Of a stretch of 64,000 nt of DNA, positions 7,319-15,269 are shown in pieces (within the stretch, counting starts at the first letter, position 1; each line of letters begins with the position of its first letter). A model generated the notes under the pieces. That model ran no database searches, was not told where the DNA came from, and was given only the letters and a program-made list of their open reading frames with translations. Source of the DNA: Paenisporosarcina sp049671445 (GTDB lineage: Bacteria; Bacillota; Bacilli; Bacillales_A; Planococcaceae). The position numbers were made by a program, and so were the translations under genes. The stretch lies in the NCBI RefSeq assembly GCF_049671445.1, contig NZ_JBATUX010000118.1:124001-188000 (forward strand). Direction: 5' to 3'.

Positions 7319-9445
7319 ATGACAGAAAAACAAATTTTTAATTTCGAGTGGGCAGGTCGTCCATTACAAGTTGAAGTAGGCAAATATGCAAAACAAGCAA
7401 ACGGTGCTGTTATGGTCCGTTACGGAGATTCTACTGTCCTTTCAACAGCAACAGCTTCAAAACATCCTAAGCCTTTAGATTTCTTCCCACTTACTTGTAA
7501 CTACGAAGAGCGTCTTTATGCAGCAGGGAAAATTCCAGGTGGTTTTATTAAACGTGAAGGACGTCCATCAGAAAACGCAGTCTTAACTAGTCGTTTAATT
7601 GACCGTCCAATCCGTCCTTTATTCCCTGATGGATTCCGTAATGAAGTACAAGTTATTTCAATCGTTATGTCAGTAGACCAAGATTGTACTACTGAAATGG
7701 CAGCAATGTTAGGATCTTCATTAGCATTATCAGTTTCTGATATTCCTTTCGATGGCCCAATTGCAGGCGTACAAGTAGGATTAATTGATGGTGAATTTAT
7801 CATTAACCCAACACAAGCCCAGTTGGCTTTAAGCACAATTGATTTAATTGTTGCTGGAACTAAAGATGCTATTAACATGGTTGAAGCAGGGGCTCTTGAA
7901 GTAACTGAAGAAGTGATGTTAGAAGCTATTATGTTTGGTCATGATAATATCAAAGAATTAATCGCATTCCAAGAAGAAGTTGTCGCTGCAATGGGCAAAC
8001 CAAAAACAGACATCAAACTTTATGAGCTTGATGCTGAACTTTCTACTGAGATTAATGAAATGTGCGAAACGAAATTAAACAGCGCGATTCAAGTGTATGA
8101 AAAACATGCACGTGAAGTAGCGATAAATGAAGTTAAAGATGAAGTTGTAGCAACATTCGTTGAACGTGAAGCAGATGATGCAACACTAAAACAAGTGCGA
8201 CAAATTTTAGATAAAATGGTGAAGGAAGAAGTTCGCCGTTTAATTACTGAAGATAAAGTCCGTCCTGATGGTCGTAAATTAGACGAAATCCGTCCTTTAT
8301 CATCTGAGACAGGCGTCTTACCTAGAACACACGGTTCAGGATTGTTCACACGTGGACAAACTCAAGCACTAAGTATTGCTACTTTAGGTGCATTAGGTGA
8401 TGTTCAGATCATTGATGGTTTAGGAATTGAAGAATCTAAACGTTTCATGCATCATTATAACTTCCCACAATTCAGTGTTGGGGAAACAGGTCCATTACGT
8501 GGTCCAGGTCGTCGTGAAATCGGTCACGGTGCTCTAGGAGAACGTGCACTAAAAGCAGTACTTCCTGACGAAAAAGAATTCCCATATACAATTCGTTTAG
8601 TATCAGAAGTACTTGAATCAAATGGTTCTACATCTCAAGCAAGTATTTGTGCATCAACTCTTGCTATGATGGATGCAGGTGTTCCAATTAAAGCTCCAGT
8701 TGCAGGTATTGCTATGGGTCTTATCAAACGCGGTGAAAACTATTCTGTTCTTTCGGATATTCAAGGAATGGAAGATCACTTAGGCGATATGGACTTTAAA
8801 GTTGCAGGTACAGCTAAAGGTGTTACTGCACTCCAAATGGATATTAAAATCGATGGCTTATCACGCAGCATTCTAGAAGAAGCATTGACACAAGCAAAAA
8901 TCGGCCGTATGCATATTTTAGAAAGCATGATGGCTACAATTTCTGAACCACGCACGAAGTTGTCTAAATTCGCTCCGAAAATTGTCATGGTTAAAATTAA
9001 TCCTGATAAGATTCGTGACGTCATTGGACCGGGTGGTAAACAAATTAATAAAATCATTGATGAAACAGGCGTTAAAATTGATACAGAGCAAGATGGATCA
9101 ATTTATATTTCTTCAATTGATGAAGACATGATTGCACGTGCTAAAGAGATTATTGAAAATATTGTACGCGTTGCTGTTGTTGGCGAATACTTCATGGGTA
9201 AAGTGAAACGTATTGAAAAATTCGGAGCTTTCGTAGAAATCTTTACAGGCAAAGATGGACTTCTGCACATTTCTGAAATTCAAGAAGAACGCACAAAAGC
9301 AGTTGAAGACGTACTTAAACTTGATGACGAATTAAAAGTTAAAGTTATTGAAATCGATAACCAAGGCCGTGTAAACTTATCACGTAAAATCGTCGTAAAA
9401 GAAGAAAAAGAAGCAGCTGAGAAAGCTCAAACTCAAGCTGAATAA
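7319..9445 (+). CDS. pnp: Polynucleotide phosphorylase (PNPase)
   Basis: PNPase is the 3'-5' phosphorolytic exoribonuclease of mRNA decay. The 708-residue product has two RNase PH-like halves (residues about 1-210 and 300-540; 'GQTQALSIATLG', 'HHYNFPQFSVGETG', 'GRREIGHGALGERAL'), then a KH domain ('IRDVIGPGGKQINKIIDETG') and a C-terminal S1 domain ('GKVKRIEKFGAFVEI'). I placed the start at the ATG at 7319, nine bases after GAGAGGAG; the frame is open for 26 codons upstream but begins inside a hairpin without a ribosome site. It is flanked by terminators on both sides and so is probably a single-gene unit. Confidence 0.98.
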   Translation: MTEKQIFNFEWAGRPLQVEVGKYAKQANGAVMVRYGDSTVLSTATASKHPKPLDFFPLTCNYEERLYAAGKIPGGFIKREGRPSENAVLTSRLIDRPIRPLFPDGFRNEVQVISIVMSVDQDCTTEMAAMLGSSLALSVSDIPFDGPIAGVQVGLIDGEFIINPTQAQLALSTIDLIVAGTKDAINMVEAGALEVTEEVMLEAIMFGHDNIKELIAFQEEVVAAMGKPKTDIKLYELDAELSTEINEMCETKLNSAIQVYEKHAREVAINEVKDEVVATFVEREADDATLKQVRQILDKMVKEEVRRLITEDKVRPDGRKLDEIRPLSSETGVLPRTHGSGLFTRGQTQALSIATLGALGDVQIIDGLGIEESKRFMHHYNFPQFSVGETGPLRGPGRREIGHGALGERALKAVLPDEKEFPYTIRLVSEVLESNGSTSQASICASTLAMMDAGVPIKAPVAGIAMGLIKRGENYSVLSDIQGMEDHLGDMDFKVAGTAKGVTALQMDIKIDGLSRSILEEALTQAKIGRMHILESMMATISEPRTKLSKFAPKIVMVKINPDKIRDVIGPGGKQINKIIDETGVKIDTEQDGSIYISSIDEDMIARAKEIIENIVRVAVVGEYFMGKVKRIEKFGAFVEIFTGKDGLLHISEIQEERTKAVEDVLKLDDELKVKVIEIDNQGRVNLSRKIVVKEEKEAAEKAQTQAE

Positions 9446-9454
9446 TAAACAATG

Positions 9455-9494
9455 AAAAAAGGTTGCCAACTGCTTAGATGGCAACCTTTTTTTT
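9455..9494 (+). terminator. Rho-independent terminator of pnp
   Basis: AAAAAAGGTTGCCA pairs perfectly with TGGCAACCTTTTTT, followed by more T. Confidence 0.93.
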
Positions 9495-9519
9495 CGAAAT
9501 ACTGGGGGTTTGATTTACT

Positions 9520-10758
9520 GTGTTACAAAAAAGAACAAGTCAAAATGGTGTACGAATAGTCTATGAACATATTCCGCACGTTCGTTCAGTAGCTGTAGGT
9601 GTATGGGTTGATGTAGGTTCGAGACATGAAACACCAGAAGAGAATGGCTTAACTCACTTCATTGAACATATGCTTTTTAAAGGAACTGCAACTAGAACGG
9701 CACGTCAAATAGCTGAAGAATTTGATCGCATTGGTGGGTATGTCAATGCATTTACGTCAAAAGAGCAAACATGCTACTATGCGAAAGTATTAGATCATCA
9801 TGCGAAACATGCCATATCAGTATTGGCCGATATGTTTTTCCATTCTCAATTTGATGAACAAGAATTAGACAAAGAACGTCAAGTTGTCTTAGAAGAAATA
9901 TTAATGGTCGAAGACACTCCTGACGATGATGTCCACGAACAGTTATGGAATGTCATGTATCCAAATCAACCATTAGGCGCATCAATTTTAGGTACAAAAG
10001 CGTCGCTTGAAACATTCAATAAAGATTCCATTCACCAATTTATGGATCATCATTATCGACCTGAACATATTGTCATTTCAGTAGCTGGTAATATTCCGGA
10101 GGGTTTAATTGACTACATTGACTCGTTATTTGGTCAATTCGGATCCAGTTCACAACTTGCTGATCGTCATGCTTCATCCTTGCCTGTATTTAATTCAGGT
10201 GAATCACATAAGTCACGTGAAACGGAACAAGGACATATCTGTCTAGGCTATCCAGGACTAAGCGTTAAAGATAAGAATATTTATGATTTAGTCGTTTTAA
10301 ATAACATTTTAGGTGGAAATATGTCGTCTCGACTATTCCAAGAAGTACGTGAAGAAAAAGCATTAGCTTATTCTATTTACTCTTACCATTCGTCTTACGT
10401 AGATTCTGGATCAGTAGCCATCTATGGAGGAACTTCAAGTAATCAACTGCAAGAACTCCAAGATACTATCCATGAAACCATTCAAAAAGTGGTTGATGAT
10501 GGAGTTACAGAAACCGAAGTGAATGATGCAAAAGAACAATTAAAAGGTAACTTAATGCTCGGTTTAGAAAGTACCAATGCACGTATGAATCGTAACGGTA
10601 AAAACGAGCTTATTTTTAAAGAACACAAAACGTATGATGAAGTACTGCAGTCAATTGATGAAGTACACATCCATAAAGTACAAAAACTCATCACTGATAT
10701 TTTTTCGAATAAGCCTGCTATTTCCATCATTACACCCAAAAAAGACAATCCATTGTGA
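9520..10758 (+). CDS. mlpA: M16-family zinc protease MlpA/YmxG
   Basis: A 412-residue processing-peptidase-like protein. The inverted zinc motif HxxEH is intact at residues 46-50 (HFIEH), followed by the downstream glutamate region 'VVLEEILMVEDTPDD'. The second, inactive-like half carries 'GGNMSSRLFQEVREEKALAYSI', typical of M16B peptidases. The start is GTG at 9520 with GGGGGTTTG upstream. It follows pnp as in B. subtilis, except that ylxY is absent between them. The stop codon lies inside the terminator hairpin. In B. subtilis the protein is linked to regulation of extracellular protease production; its substrate here is unknown. Confidence 0.93.
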   Translation: MLQKRTSQNGVRIVYEHIPHVRSVAVGVWVDVGSRHETPEENGLTHFIEHMLFKGTATRTARQIAEEFDRIGGYVNAFTSKEQTCYYAKVLDHHAKHAISVLADMFFHSQFDEQELDKERQVVLEEILMVEDTPDDDVHEQLWNVMYPNQPLGASILGTKASLETFNKDSIHQFMDHHYRPEHIVISVAGNIPEGLIDYIDSLFGQFGSSSQLADRHASSLPVFNSGESHKSRETEQGHICLGYPGLSVKDKNIYDLVVLNNILGGNMSSRLFQEVREEKALAYSIYSYHSSYVDSGSVAIYGGTSSNQLQELQDTIHETIQKVVDDGVTETEVNDAKEQLKGNLMLGLESTNARMNRNGKNELIFKEHKTYDEVLQSIDEVHIHKVQKLITDIFSNKPAISIITPKKDNPL

Positions 10759-10770
10759 TTGTCTTTTTTT
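10738..10770 (+). terminator. Terminator of mlpA overlapping its stop codon
   Basis: AAAAAAGACAATC / GATTGTCTTTTTTT hairpin; the TGA stop (10756-10758) is in the loop/stem junction, so translation ends as the hairpin forms. Confidence 0.88.
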
Positions 10771-11116
10771 ATATTTATTAGATTTGAACTACTATTTTCA
10801 CTCAAGTTTTCGGTGAGCTCTGGAAAGCGTTTTACATTTACCTAAAGAATGAGTAGGAGAGGGGGGTGACATCACCATTGTGGAAATTGTTTTTTGACCT
10901 TGAATTACTAAAGAATCGCCACAACCTTTAACAATCCAAGCCACCGAAGATACAATTTCGGCGGCTACTGCATTTCTTTACATTGGTTTCTTTCTTCCTT
11001 CGAGAGGATTTTAGATCAGCTTAACTAATAGCAATATAATAAATCTTAATCGGTCTATTTTAATTTAATGTTGATGTGAGTTGACTAAGAAATATGGAAG
11101 GGTACGCAACTTACAC
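10771..11116. other. Gene-free gap after mlpA with a hairpin repeat
   Basis: No credible open frame. It contains a stem-loop at 10939-10966 (AGCCACCGAA / TTCGGCGGCT, loop GATACAAT) whose core recurs in inverted orientation at 12076-12094. Around 10881 there is a TGGAAATTG-containing stretch loosely like the repeat copies further on. Otherwise nothing recognised. Confidence 0.6.
10939..10966 (+). repeat. Inverted hairpin repeat, copy 1
   Basis: Ten-pair stem with one G-T wobble around the loop GATACAAT. The 19-base core at 10944-10962 matches the reverse complement of 12076-12094 at 18 of 19 positions. The two copies flank the XRE/membrane-protein pair. Confidence 0.75.
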
Positions 11117-11569
11117 TTAATTTTTAAGTGTATTAAAAAAGTACGTTACTAACACACCAAACCACTGAATCGTAGCAAATAAAAACATTACAGCAATCGT
11201 ATTATTAGGATCACTCAAAATAATAATCATAACGATGGGTACTAGCCCAATGGATAATATCCCTGCTATCAATACGCTTCTTGTTAATATACTTACTTGA
11301 TATTCATCAAATACTTCAGCTCTTTTTATGAAAGCTAAAATTAGAATAATAATCGTTAAAATAATGATGAAATAACCAACAAATTTCATATTCCCTGCTC
11401 GAATAAAATCTGTCCAACTATTCCAAAAAGGATAATTAAGAGTTGTATTCTTTGAAAGTAATCTTGTGAATTCCAAGTGATTTGAAGTGGAAATAAATAA
11501 AAATGAATAAAGAAATGACATTACAACTAAAAACATCAGATTGAAACTTGAATGCTTAACTAAATTCAT
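11117..11569 (-). CDS. Four-TM membrane protein paired with an XRE regulator, function unknown
   Basis: I do not recognise this 150-residue protein. It is strongly hydrophobic, with four probable membrane segments at about residues 9-28, 62-82, 97-117 and 124-146. A polar loop after the first segment contains Trp/Asp-rich residues ('WNSWTDFIRAGN'). No enzymatic motif or Cys pair is visible. The ATG overlaps the stop of the upstream XRE gene (ATGA on the minus strand), so the two are translationally coupled. Small XRE repressor plus small membrane protein is a common two-gene arrangement in Bacillales, often an accessory module. Function is not inferred beyond that. Confidence 0.75.
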   Translation of the reverse strand: MNLVKHSSFNLMFLVVMSFLYSFLFISTSNHLEFTRLLSKNTTLNYPFWNSWTDFIRAGNMKFVGYFIIILTIIILILAFIKRAEVFDEYQVSILTRSVLIAGILSIGLVPIVMIIILSDPNNTIAVMFLFATIQWFGVLVTYFFNTLKN

Positions 11570-11772
11570 TTACGTTCACTCTCCTCGAAGATAAAAATGT
11601 CCTCAATTGTTTTATTAAAAAATCGAGCTAAATCATATGCCAACCATATAGACGGATCAAATTTATTATTTTCGATTGCATTAATTGCTTGTCGTGATAC
11701 ATTTACTGCTTTTCCTAATTCTGTTTGAGTAAGTCCACTTTGTTCTCTTAGTTCCTTTAATTTACTTTTCAC
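11566..11772 (-). CDS. Small XRE-family helix-turn-helix regulator
   Basis: A 68-residue Cro/CI-type DNA-binding protein consisting almost only of an HTH domain. 'SGLTQTELGKAVNVSRQAINAIENNKFDPS' spans helices 2-4 at residues 12-41, followed by 'LAYDLARFFNKTIEDIF', the usual end of this small family. It has no sensor domain. The start is GTG at 11772 (reading leftwards) with GGAGG seven to eight bases upstream. It is the first gene of a two-gene operon with the membrane protein. A perfect 16-bp palindrome sits between its promoter and its start, so it very probably represses its own operon. Confidence 0.88.
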   Translation of the reverse strand: MKSKLKELREQSGLTQTELGKAVNVSRQAINAIENNKFDPSIWLAYDLARFFNKTIEDIFIFEESERK

Positions 11773-11787
11773 TGTAGTTCCTCCGTT

Positions 11788-11848
11788 GTAAGGTTAACCT
11801 TACAAATAATATACCAATAGAAAAACTTGTGTGTCAAGTAAACCTTAC
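11788..11848 (-). promoter_or_regulatory. Promoter and palindromic operator of the XRE/membrane-protein operon
   Basis: On the minus strand: TTGACA at 11837-11832, an 18-bp spacer and TATATT at 11813-11808. A perfect palindrome GTAAGGTTAACCTTAC lies at 11788-11803, over the expected transcription start. A second related site GTAAGGTTTAC (11848-11838 on the minus strand) abuts the -35 box. Two copies of GTAAGGTT-AC bracketing the promoter are the expected layout of an autorepressor site. Confidence 0.75.
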
Positions 11849-11978
11849 ATGCTTCGAAAATCAGGAAAACCAAATACCATTTTGTATTCCGAGTAAACAA
11901 CCTTTTCCATTAACAGAGCCAAAATATAAACAACTGAACATCCCCTTTAAAGAAACCAATAATTCTCAAATAAACCCC

Positions 11979-12050
11979 TGGAAACCTGTATTTCTCAGCG
12001 AATGCAATCAATGTGAATTCCGAAATGTTGCTCCACCTCTGTTAAGTAGT
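11979..12050 (+). repeat. Imperfect direct repeat, copy A
   Basis: TGGAAACCTGTATTTCTCAG then GAATGCAAT, and further on AAATGTTGCTCCACCTCT then GTTAAG. It matches copy B (12298-12400) block by block, with an extra 25-30 bases inside copy B. Confidence 0.7.
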
Positions 12051-12074
12051 CTTAAAAATATTGAAGCAGGAAAA

Positions 12075-12096
12075 GGCCGAAATTGCATCTTCGGCC
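12075..12096 (+). repeat. Inverted hairpin repeat, copy 2
   Basis: Perfect 7-pair stem GGCCGAA / TTCGGCC with loop ATTGCATC. Read on the minus strand, its core is 18/19 identical to copy 1 at 10944-10962. Confidence 0.75.
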
Positions 12097-12150
12097 GAAC
12101 ATCTACATAAAGAAATCAACAATTCTCTAGTAAACCAAATCATCATTTCT

Positions 12151-12300
12151 GTGTGAGTCCAGGTTGCAAGAAAGCGAAGGACGTACACCAGCCGCAGGAT
12201 GATCTGAAAAAAGAGGTTGGGCGAAGTGACGAAGTCACACGCCCAAAAACATTAATCTCTAGATCAATGTGCGGCAGGTAAAGCGTTCGAAGCGACGTGG
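12151..12300 (+). repeat. Structured GC-richer repeat segment (possible intergenic repeat or ncRNA)
   Basis: This stretch is visibly richer in G and C than its surroundings. It is full of GCGAAG, GACGAAG and GAAGCGA motifs. It contains a strong hairpin at 12217-12246 (TTGGGCG-AA-GTGAC-GAA-GTCAC-A-CGCCCAA). The layout is like the multicopy structured intergenic repeats of Bacillaceae/Planococcaceae; this is by resemblance only, not by database search. Confidence 0.5.
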
Positions 12301-12400
12301 AAATCTGTCTTCCTCAGAGAATGTAATATGGATATCAGTTTTTAAATTTTGAGATACTCATCAATGCAAAATGTTACTCAACCTCTTCTAAGTTGTTTTT
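12298..12400 (+). repeat. Imperfect direct repeat, copy B
   Basis: TGGAAATCTGTCTTCCTCAG then GAATGTAAT, and AAAATGTTACTCAACCTCTT then CTAAG, parallel to copy A at 11979-12050. It continues directly from the structured segment 12151-12300, so copy A may be a truncated 3' part of the same element. Confidence 0.7.
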
Positions 12401-12405
12401 CAGTG

Positions 12406-12434
12406 AACATGTGATTCTTTCTTTGCATATATTT
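12406..12434 (+). promoter_or_regulatory. Candidate sigma-K promoter for ymxH-dpaA-dpaB
   Basis: AAC (12406-12408), 17 bp, then CATATATTT (12426-12434), close to the sigma-K consensus (AC, 16-17 bp, CATANNNTA). The B. subtilis dipicolinate synthase operon is made in the mother cell under sigma-K, which fits. Confidence 0.5.
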
Positions 12435-12462
12435 AAGGAGATGAACATGGAGGAGGAGTCAT

Positions 12463-12732
12463 ATGTTGCTATCAGAAATGGCAGTGAAAGAATTAATTCA
12501 AATTGAAGATGGCAAACGTTTTGGATTACTTGCAGATACCGAATTGCTCTTTGAACCAACCAGTGGAAAAATCATTGGATTTCTTGTATTAAAAGAACAG
12601 GGAAACAGGCCATTTAAATCAAAATCAACACAAAAAAACGTCTATATCGCTTGGGAAGACATCATCCTCATCGGTGAAGATCGCATTCTCTTTACAAAAA
12701 CATCTCACTTACATTCGGATCAGACCATATGA
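12463..12732 (+). CDS. ymxH: YlmC/YmxH family PRC-barrel sporulation protein
   Basis: An 89-residue PRC-barrel-like protein of the YlmC/YmxH family. The typical blocks are 'KELIQIEDGKRFGLLADTEL' near the start and 'YIAWEDIILIGEDRIL' (the W-x-D-I-x-x-I-G-x-D-x-I core) near residues 65-80. A very strong GGAGGAGG site precedes the ATG at 12463. The stop overlaps the dpaA start (ATATGA), so it belongs to the dipicolinate operon as in B. subtilis. Members are widespread in spore formers; the molecular role is unknown. Confidence 0.88.
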   Translation: MLLSEMAVKELIQIEDGKRFGLLADTELLFEPTSGKIIGFLVLKEQGNRPFKSKSTQKNVYIAWEDIILIGEDRILFTKTSHLHSDQTI

Positions 12733-13532
12733 GGAATCTAAAATGGTGCATCATCGGTACAGATCCACGGATGGAAAAACTCTCGATATTATTGAAAAAC
12801 TTAAATGTGCAAGTCCTATACCTACAAACCAAAGCATGGAGTTATCAAGTTGAAAGAGAGTTACGGGCATTCGAACCACATATCTTAGTGCTACCGATAC
12901 AACCACTAGAAATAGTGACAGATGCAATAGGATTGGATTATTTTGAAAACGTTCAAAAATGTTTCGTCGGAAAATTATCTCCTGAATGGACACGCTTTTT
13001 TGAAGCAAGTGAAATCGACATTGAACCATATCTCGAGAATGAACAATTTATTTGGCTAAATGCAAAATTAACTGCCGAAGGATTTATTGCGGCATATTAT
13101 TTAGAAGAACACCAAACGGTCGCTGGTAAACATTTCATGATTTCTGGATTCGGACGCGTAGCAAAATTATTAGCATGGCAGTTAAAACGCATGGATGCCT
13201 ATCCACAAATTGTTGTGAGATCCACTGCTCAATTAGCAGAAGCACAAGCCATGGGCTATGAAGTGAAAAAATTAGAGCATGGCATTTCATGTGAACAAGC
13301 GATATTTATTAACACAATACCGGCGAAATGGCTCACAGCAGACTATCACTCGTTATTAACAACGTGCCAAAGATTTTATGATGTTGCGTCTTCACCAGGG
13401 TGTTTAGCCCTAGATGGAGACTTTTCACATACCTACAGAATGTACACGTCTCTACCAGGACAATTTTTAAAAGAAGATGCGGCTAAACTGCTGTTTAAGT
13501 GTGTAACAGATTCAGTAAAAAACATCAAATAG
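12729..13532 (+). CDS. dpaA: Dipicolinate synthase subunit A
   Basis: DpaA (SpoVFA) with DpaB oxidises dihydrodipicolinate to dipicolinic acid, the spore-core chelator for calcium, in the mother cell. The 267-residue protein carries the family start 'CIIGTDPRMEKL', and a central Rossmann motif 'HFMISGFGRVAKLLAWQL' (around residues 136-153). The C-terminus has 'YDVASSPGC' and 'LPGQF', typical of the family. It is about 30 residues shorter than the roughly 297-residue B. subtilis protein. The short part appears to be in the N-terminal half. Context with ymxH, dpaB, asd and dapA makes the call firm. Confidence 0.93.
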   Translation: MRNLKWCIIGTDPRMEKLSILLKNLNVQVLYLQTKAWSYQVERELRAFEPHILVLPIQPLEIVTDAIGLDYFENVQKCFVGKLSPEWTRFFEASEIDIEPYLENEQFIWLNAKLTAEGFIAAYYLEEHQTVAGKHFMISGFGRVAKLLAWQLKRMDAYPQIVVRSTAQLAEAQAMGYEVKKLEHGISCEQAIFINTIPAKWLTADYHSLLTTCQRFYDVASSPGCLALDGDFSHTYRMYTSLPGQFLKEDAAKLLFKCVTDSVKNIK

Positions 13533-13542
13533 GAGGAACGTT

Positions 13543-14127
13543 GTGTTACAAGGAAAGCGAATAGGATTTGGTATCACTGCATCACATTGCACGTATGAAG
13601 AAGTGGTGCCAAAAATCACTGTATTAAGAGACCAAGGTGCTATTGTTGTACCCGTAGTGTCCCATTCCGTTTTGGTAGCTGCTACTCGCTTTGGTACTGG
13701 GGACGAATGGGTTAGAAAAATAGAAGAAGCTGCAGGAGCAAAAGTCATTTCAACCATTGCCGATGCTGAGCCACTAGGTCCAAAAGCGCCGCTTGATTGC
13801 ATGGTCATTGCACCGATGACCGGCAATTCAATTAGTCGCTTTGCGAATGCTGCCACAGATTCTCCAGTACTGATGGCTGCCAAGGCGACGATGCGAACAG
13901 GTAAACCTGTAGTCCTTGGTATTTCGACCAATGATGCACTCGGGTTAAATGGCGTCAATGTCATGAGATTGTTAAATGCTAAACATATTTATTTCATTCC
14001 TTTTGGTCAAGATGATCCGTTTAAAAAACCTAACTCCCTTATCTCCGATTTTAATCTCATTGTACCAACGATCGTTAAGGCATTAGAACATCAACAACTC
14101 CAACCTGTTTTAATCCAACACAAATAG
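13543..14127 (+). CDS. dpaB: Dipicolinate synthase subunit B (flavoprotein)
   Basis: DpaB (SpoVFB) is the flavoprotein-fold subunit of dipicolinate synthase. The 194-residue product starts with GTG at 13543 after AGGAGGAACGTT. 'GFGITASHCTYEEV' near the N-terminus and 'CMVIAPMTGNSISRFANAATDSPVLMAAKA' (residues 86-115) are diagnostic; the latter is the Dfp/flavoprotein family's nucleotide site. It follows dpaA by ten bases. Together with dpaA it shows that the organism makes dipicolinate-loaded endospores. Confidence 0.95.
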   Translation: MLQGKRIGFGITASHCTYEEVVPKITVLRDQGAIVVPVVSHSVLVAATRFGTGDEWVRKIEEAAGAKVISTIADAEPLGPKAPLDCMVIAPMTGNSISRFANAATDSPVLMAAKATMRTGKPVVLGISTNDALGLNGVNVMRLLNAKHIYFIPFGQDDPFKKPNSLISDFNLIVPTIVKALEHQQLQPVLIQHK

Positions 14128-14142
14128 TCGGATTAATTTTCA

Positions 14143-14171
14143 TGCACAATCCCGCAATTTTATGATACAAT
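14143..14171 (+). promoter_or_regulatory. Possible vegetative promoter for asd
   Basis: TGCACA (14143-14148), 17 bp, TACAAT (14166-14171). It would let asd-dapA be made outside sporulation, as required for lysine and peptidoglycan synthesis. Confidence 0.4.
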
Positions 14172-14214
14172 ACCGTCATTATGACCAATTAGTTGGCTAG
14201 AGGGAGTGAGTGTC

Positions 14215-15255
14215 ATGTCAAAGAATTACACAGTCGCTGTCGTCGGTGCAACCGGTGCAGTGGGCGAGAAAATGATGGAACAACTTGAGAAACGAAAATT
14301 TCCGATAAAACATATAAAATTTTTGGCATCTAAACGTTCAGCTGGAAAAAGTATTGAATTTAAAGGTCAGTTCTATAAGGTAGAAGAAGCAACACCAGAA
14401 GCATTTGATGGAGTTGACATTGCACTATTTAGTGCAGGTGGTTCAGTTTCAAAAATTCTCGCACCAGAAGCTGCCAAGCGAGGAGCAGTCGTAATTGATA
14501 ATACGAGTGCTTTTCGTATGGTAGAGGATATTCCACTGGTTGTACCAGAAGTGAATCCACAGGATCTTAAATCACACTCAGGGATTATCGCGAACCCGAA
14601 TTGCTCTACCATTCAAATGGTGTGTGCACTACAACCAATAAAAGAAGCTTTTGGCTTAAATAAAGTCATCGTTTCTACGTATCAAGCAGTATCTGGTGCT
14701 GGAGCAGATGCAATTAATGAGCTAAAAGATCAAAGTGGTACTTTTGGCGAAACGAAAAATGCAGATGCACACGTTTTGCCAGTCAAAAGTGCATCTACTC
14801 ACTATCCGATTGCGTTTAATGTTATTCCTCAAATCGATATATTTGACGACAATGGCTATACATTAGAAGAAATGAAAATGATTAATGAAACGAAGAAAAT
14901 TCTGCACATGCCAAACCTTTCAGTAGCGGCAACTTGCGTTCGTTTACCAGTCGTTTCAGGTCACTCTGAATCAGTGTTTATTGAAGTAGATAAAGATGGC
15001 ATCAGTGTATCAGAAATGCGTGCTGTATTAGAAGCGGCTAAAGGAATAAAAGTACAGGATAATCCTGCGAAACAACAATATCCTATGCCTTTGTTTGCTG
15101 AAGGGGAAGACGAAGTATTTGTAGGACGAATTCGAAAAGATTTATCAAATGATAGAGGTTTCCATATGTGGATTGTGTCAGACAATTTATTAAAAGGGGC
15201 AGCACTAAACTCAATTCAAATTGCAGAAGCAATGATAGAAGAAGGTATCATTTAA
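14215..15255 (+). CDS. asd: Aspartate-semialdehyde dehydrogenase
   Basis: Asd reduces aspartyl phosphate to aspartate semialdehyde with NADPH, the branch point to lysine, methionine and threonine. The 346-residue protein has the N-terminal 'VAVVGATGAVGEKM' dinucleotide fold and the catalytic cysteine motif 'ANPNCSTIQM' near residue 128. 'YQAVSGAGADAINEL' is the adjacent conserved block. I chose ATG at 14215, spaced eight bases from AGGGAG, over the in-frame GTG at 14206 that overlaps that site. The gene lies 88 bases after dpaB and 14 bases before dapA. Confidence 0.96.
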   Translation: MSKNYTVAVVGATGAVGEKMMEQLEKRKFPIKHIKFLASKRSAGKSIEFKGQFYKVEEATPEAFDGVDIALFSAGGSVSKILAPEAAKRGAVVIDNTSAFRMVEDIPLVVPEVNPQDLKSHSGIIANPNCSTIQMVCALQPIKEAFGLNKVIVSTYQAVSGAGADAINELKDQSGTFGETKNADAHVLPVKSASTHYPIAFNVIPQIDIFDDNGYTLEEMKMINETKKILHMPNLSVAATCVRLPVVSGHSESVFIEVDKDGISVSEMRAVLEAAKGIKVQDNPAKQQYPMPLFAEGEDEVFVGRIRKDLSNDRGFHMWIVSDNLLKGAALNSIQIAEAMIEEGII

Positions 15256-15269
15256 AAGGGGAGATTCTT

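Larger units (their letters stand above)
11849..12462. other. Repeat-rich intergenic region upstream of ymxH
   Basis: I see no gene here. It contains a truncated repeat copy (11979-12050), a hairpin repeat (12075-12096), a structured GAAG/GCGA-rich segment (12151-12300), a second repeat copy (12298-12400) and a candidate sigma-K promoter (12406-12434). An open frame at 11829-12110 has no ribosome site and covers repeat sequence, so I do not call it. Confidence 0.65.

Noticed and set aside
11829..12110. 93-codon plus-strand open frame over the repeat region
   Set aside because: No ribosome site, starts inside the XRE operator region and its end is made of repeat copy A and the hairpin; its coding look comes from repeat sequence.
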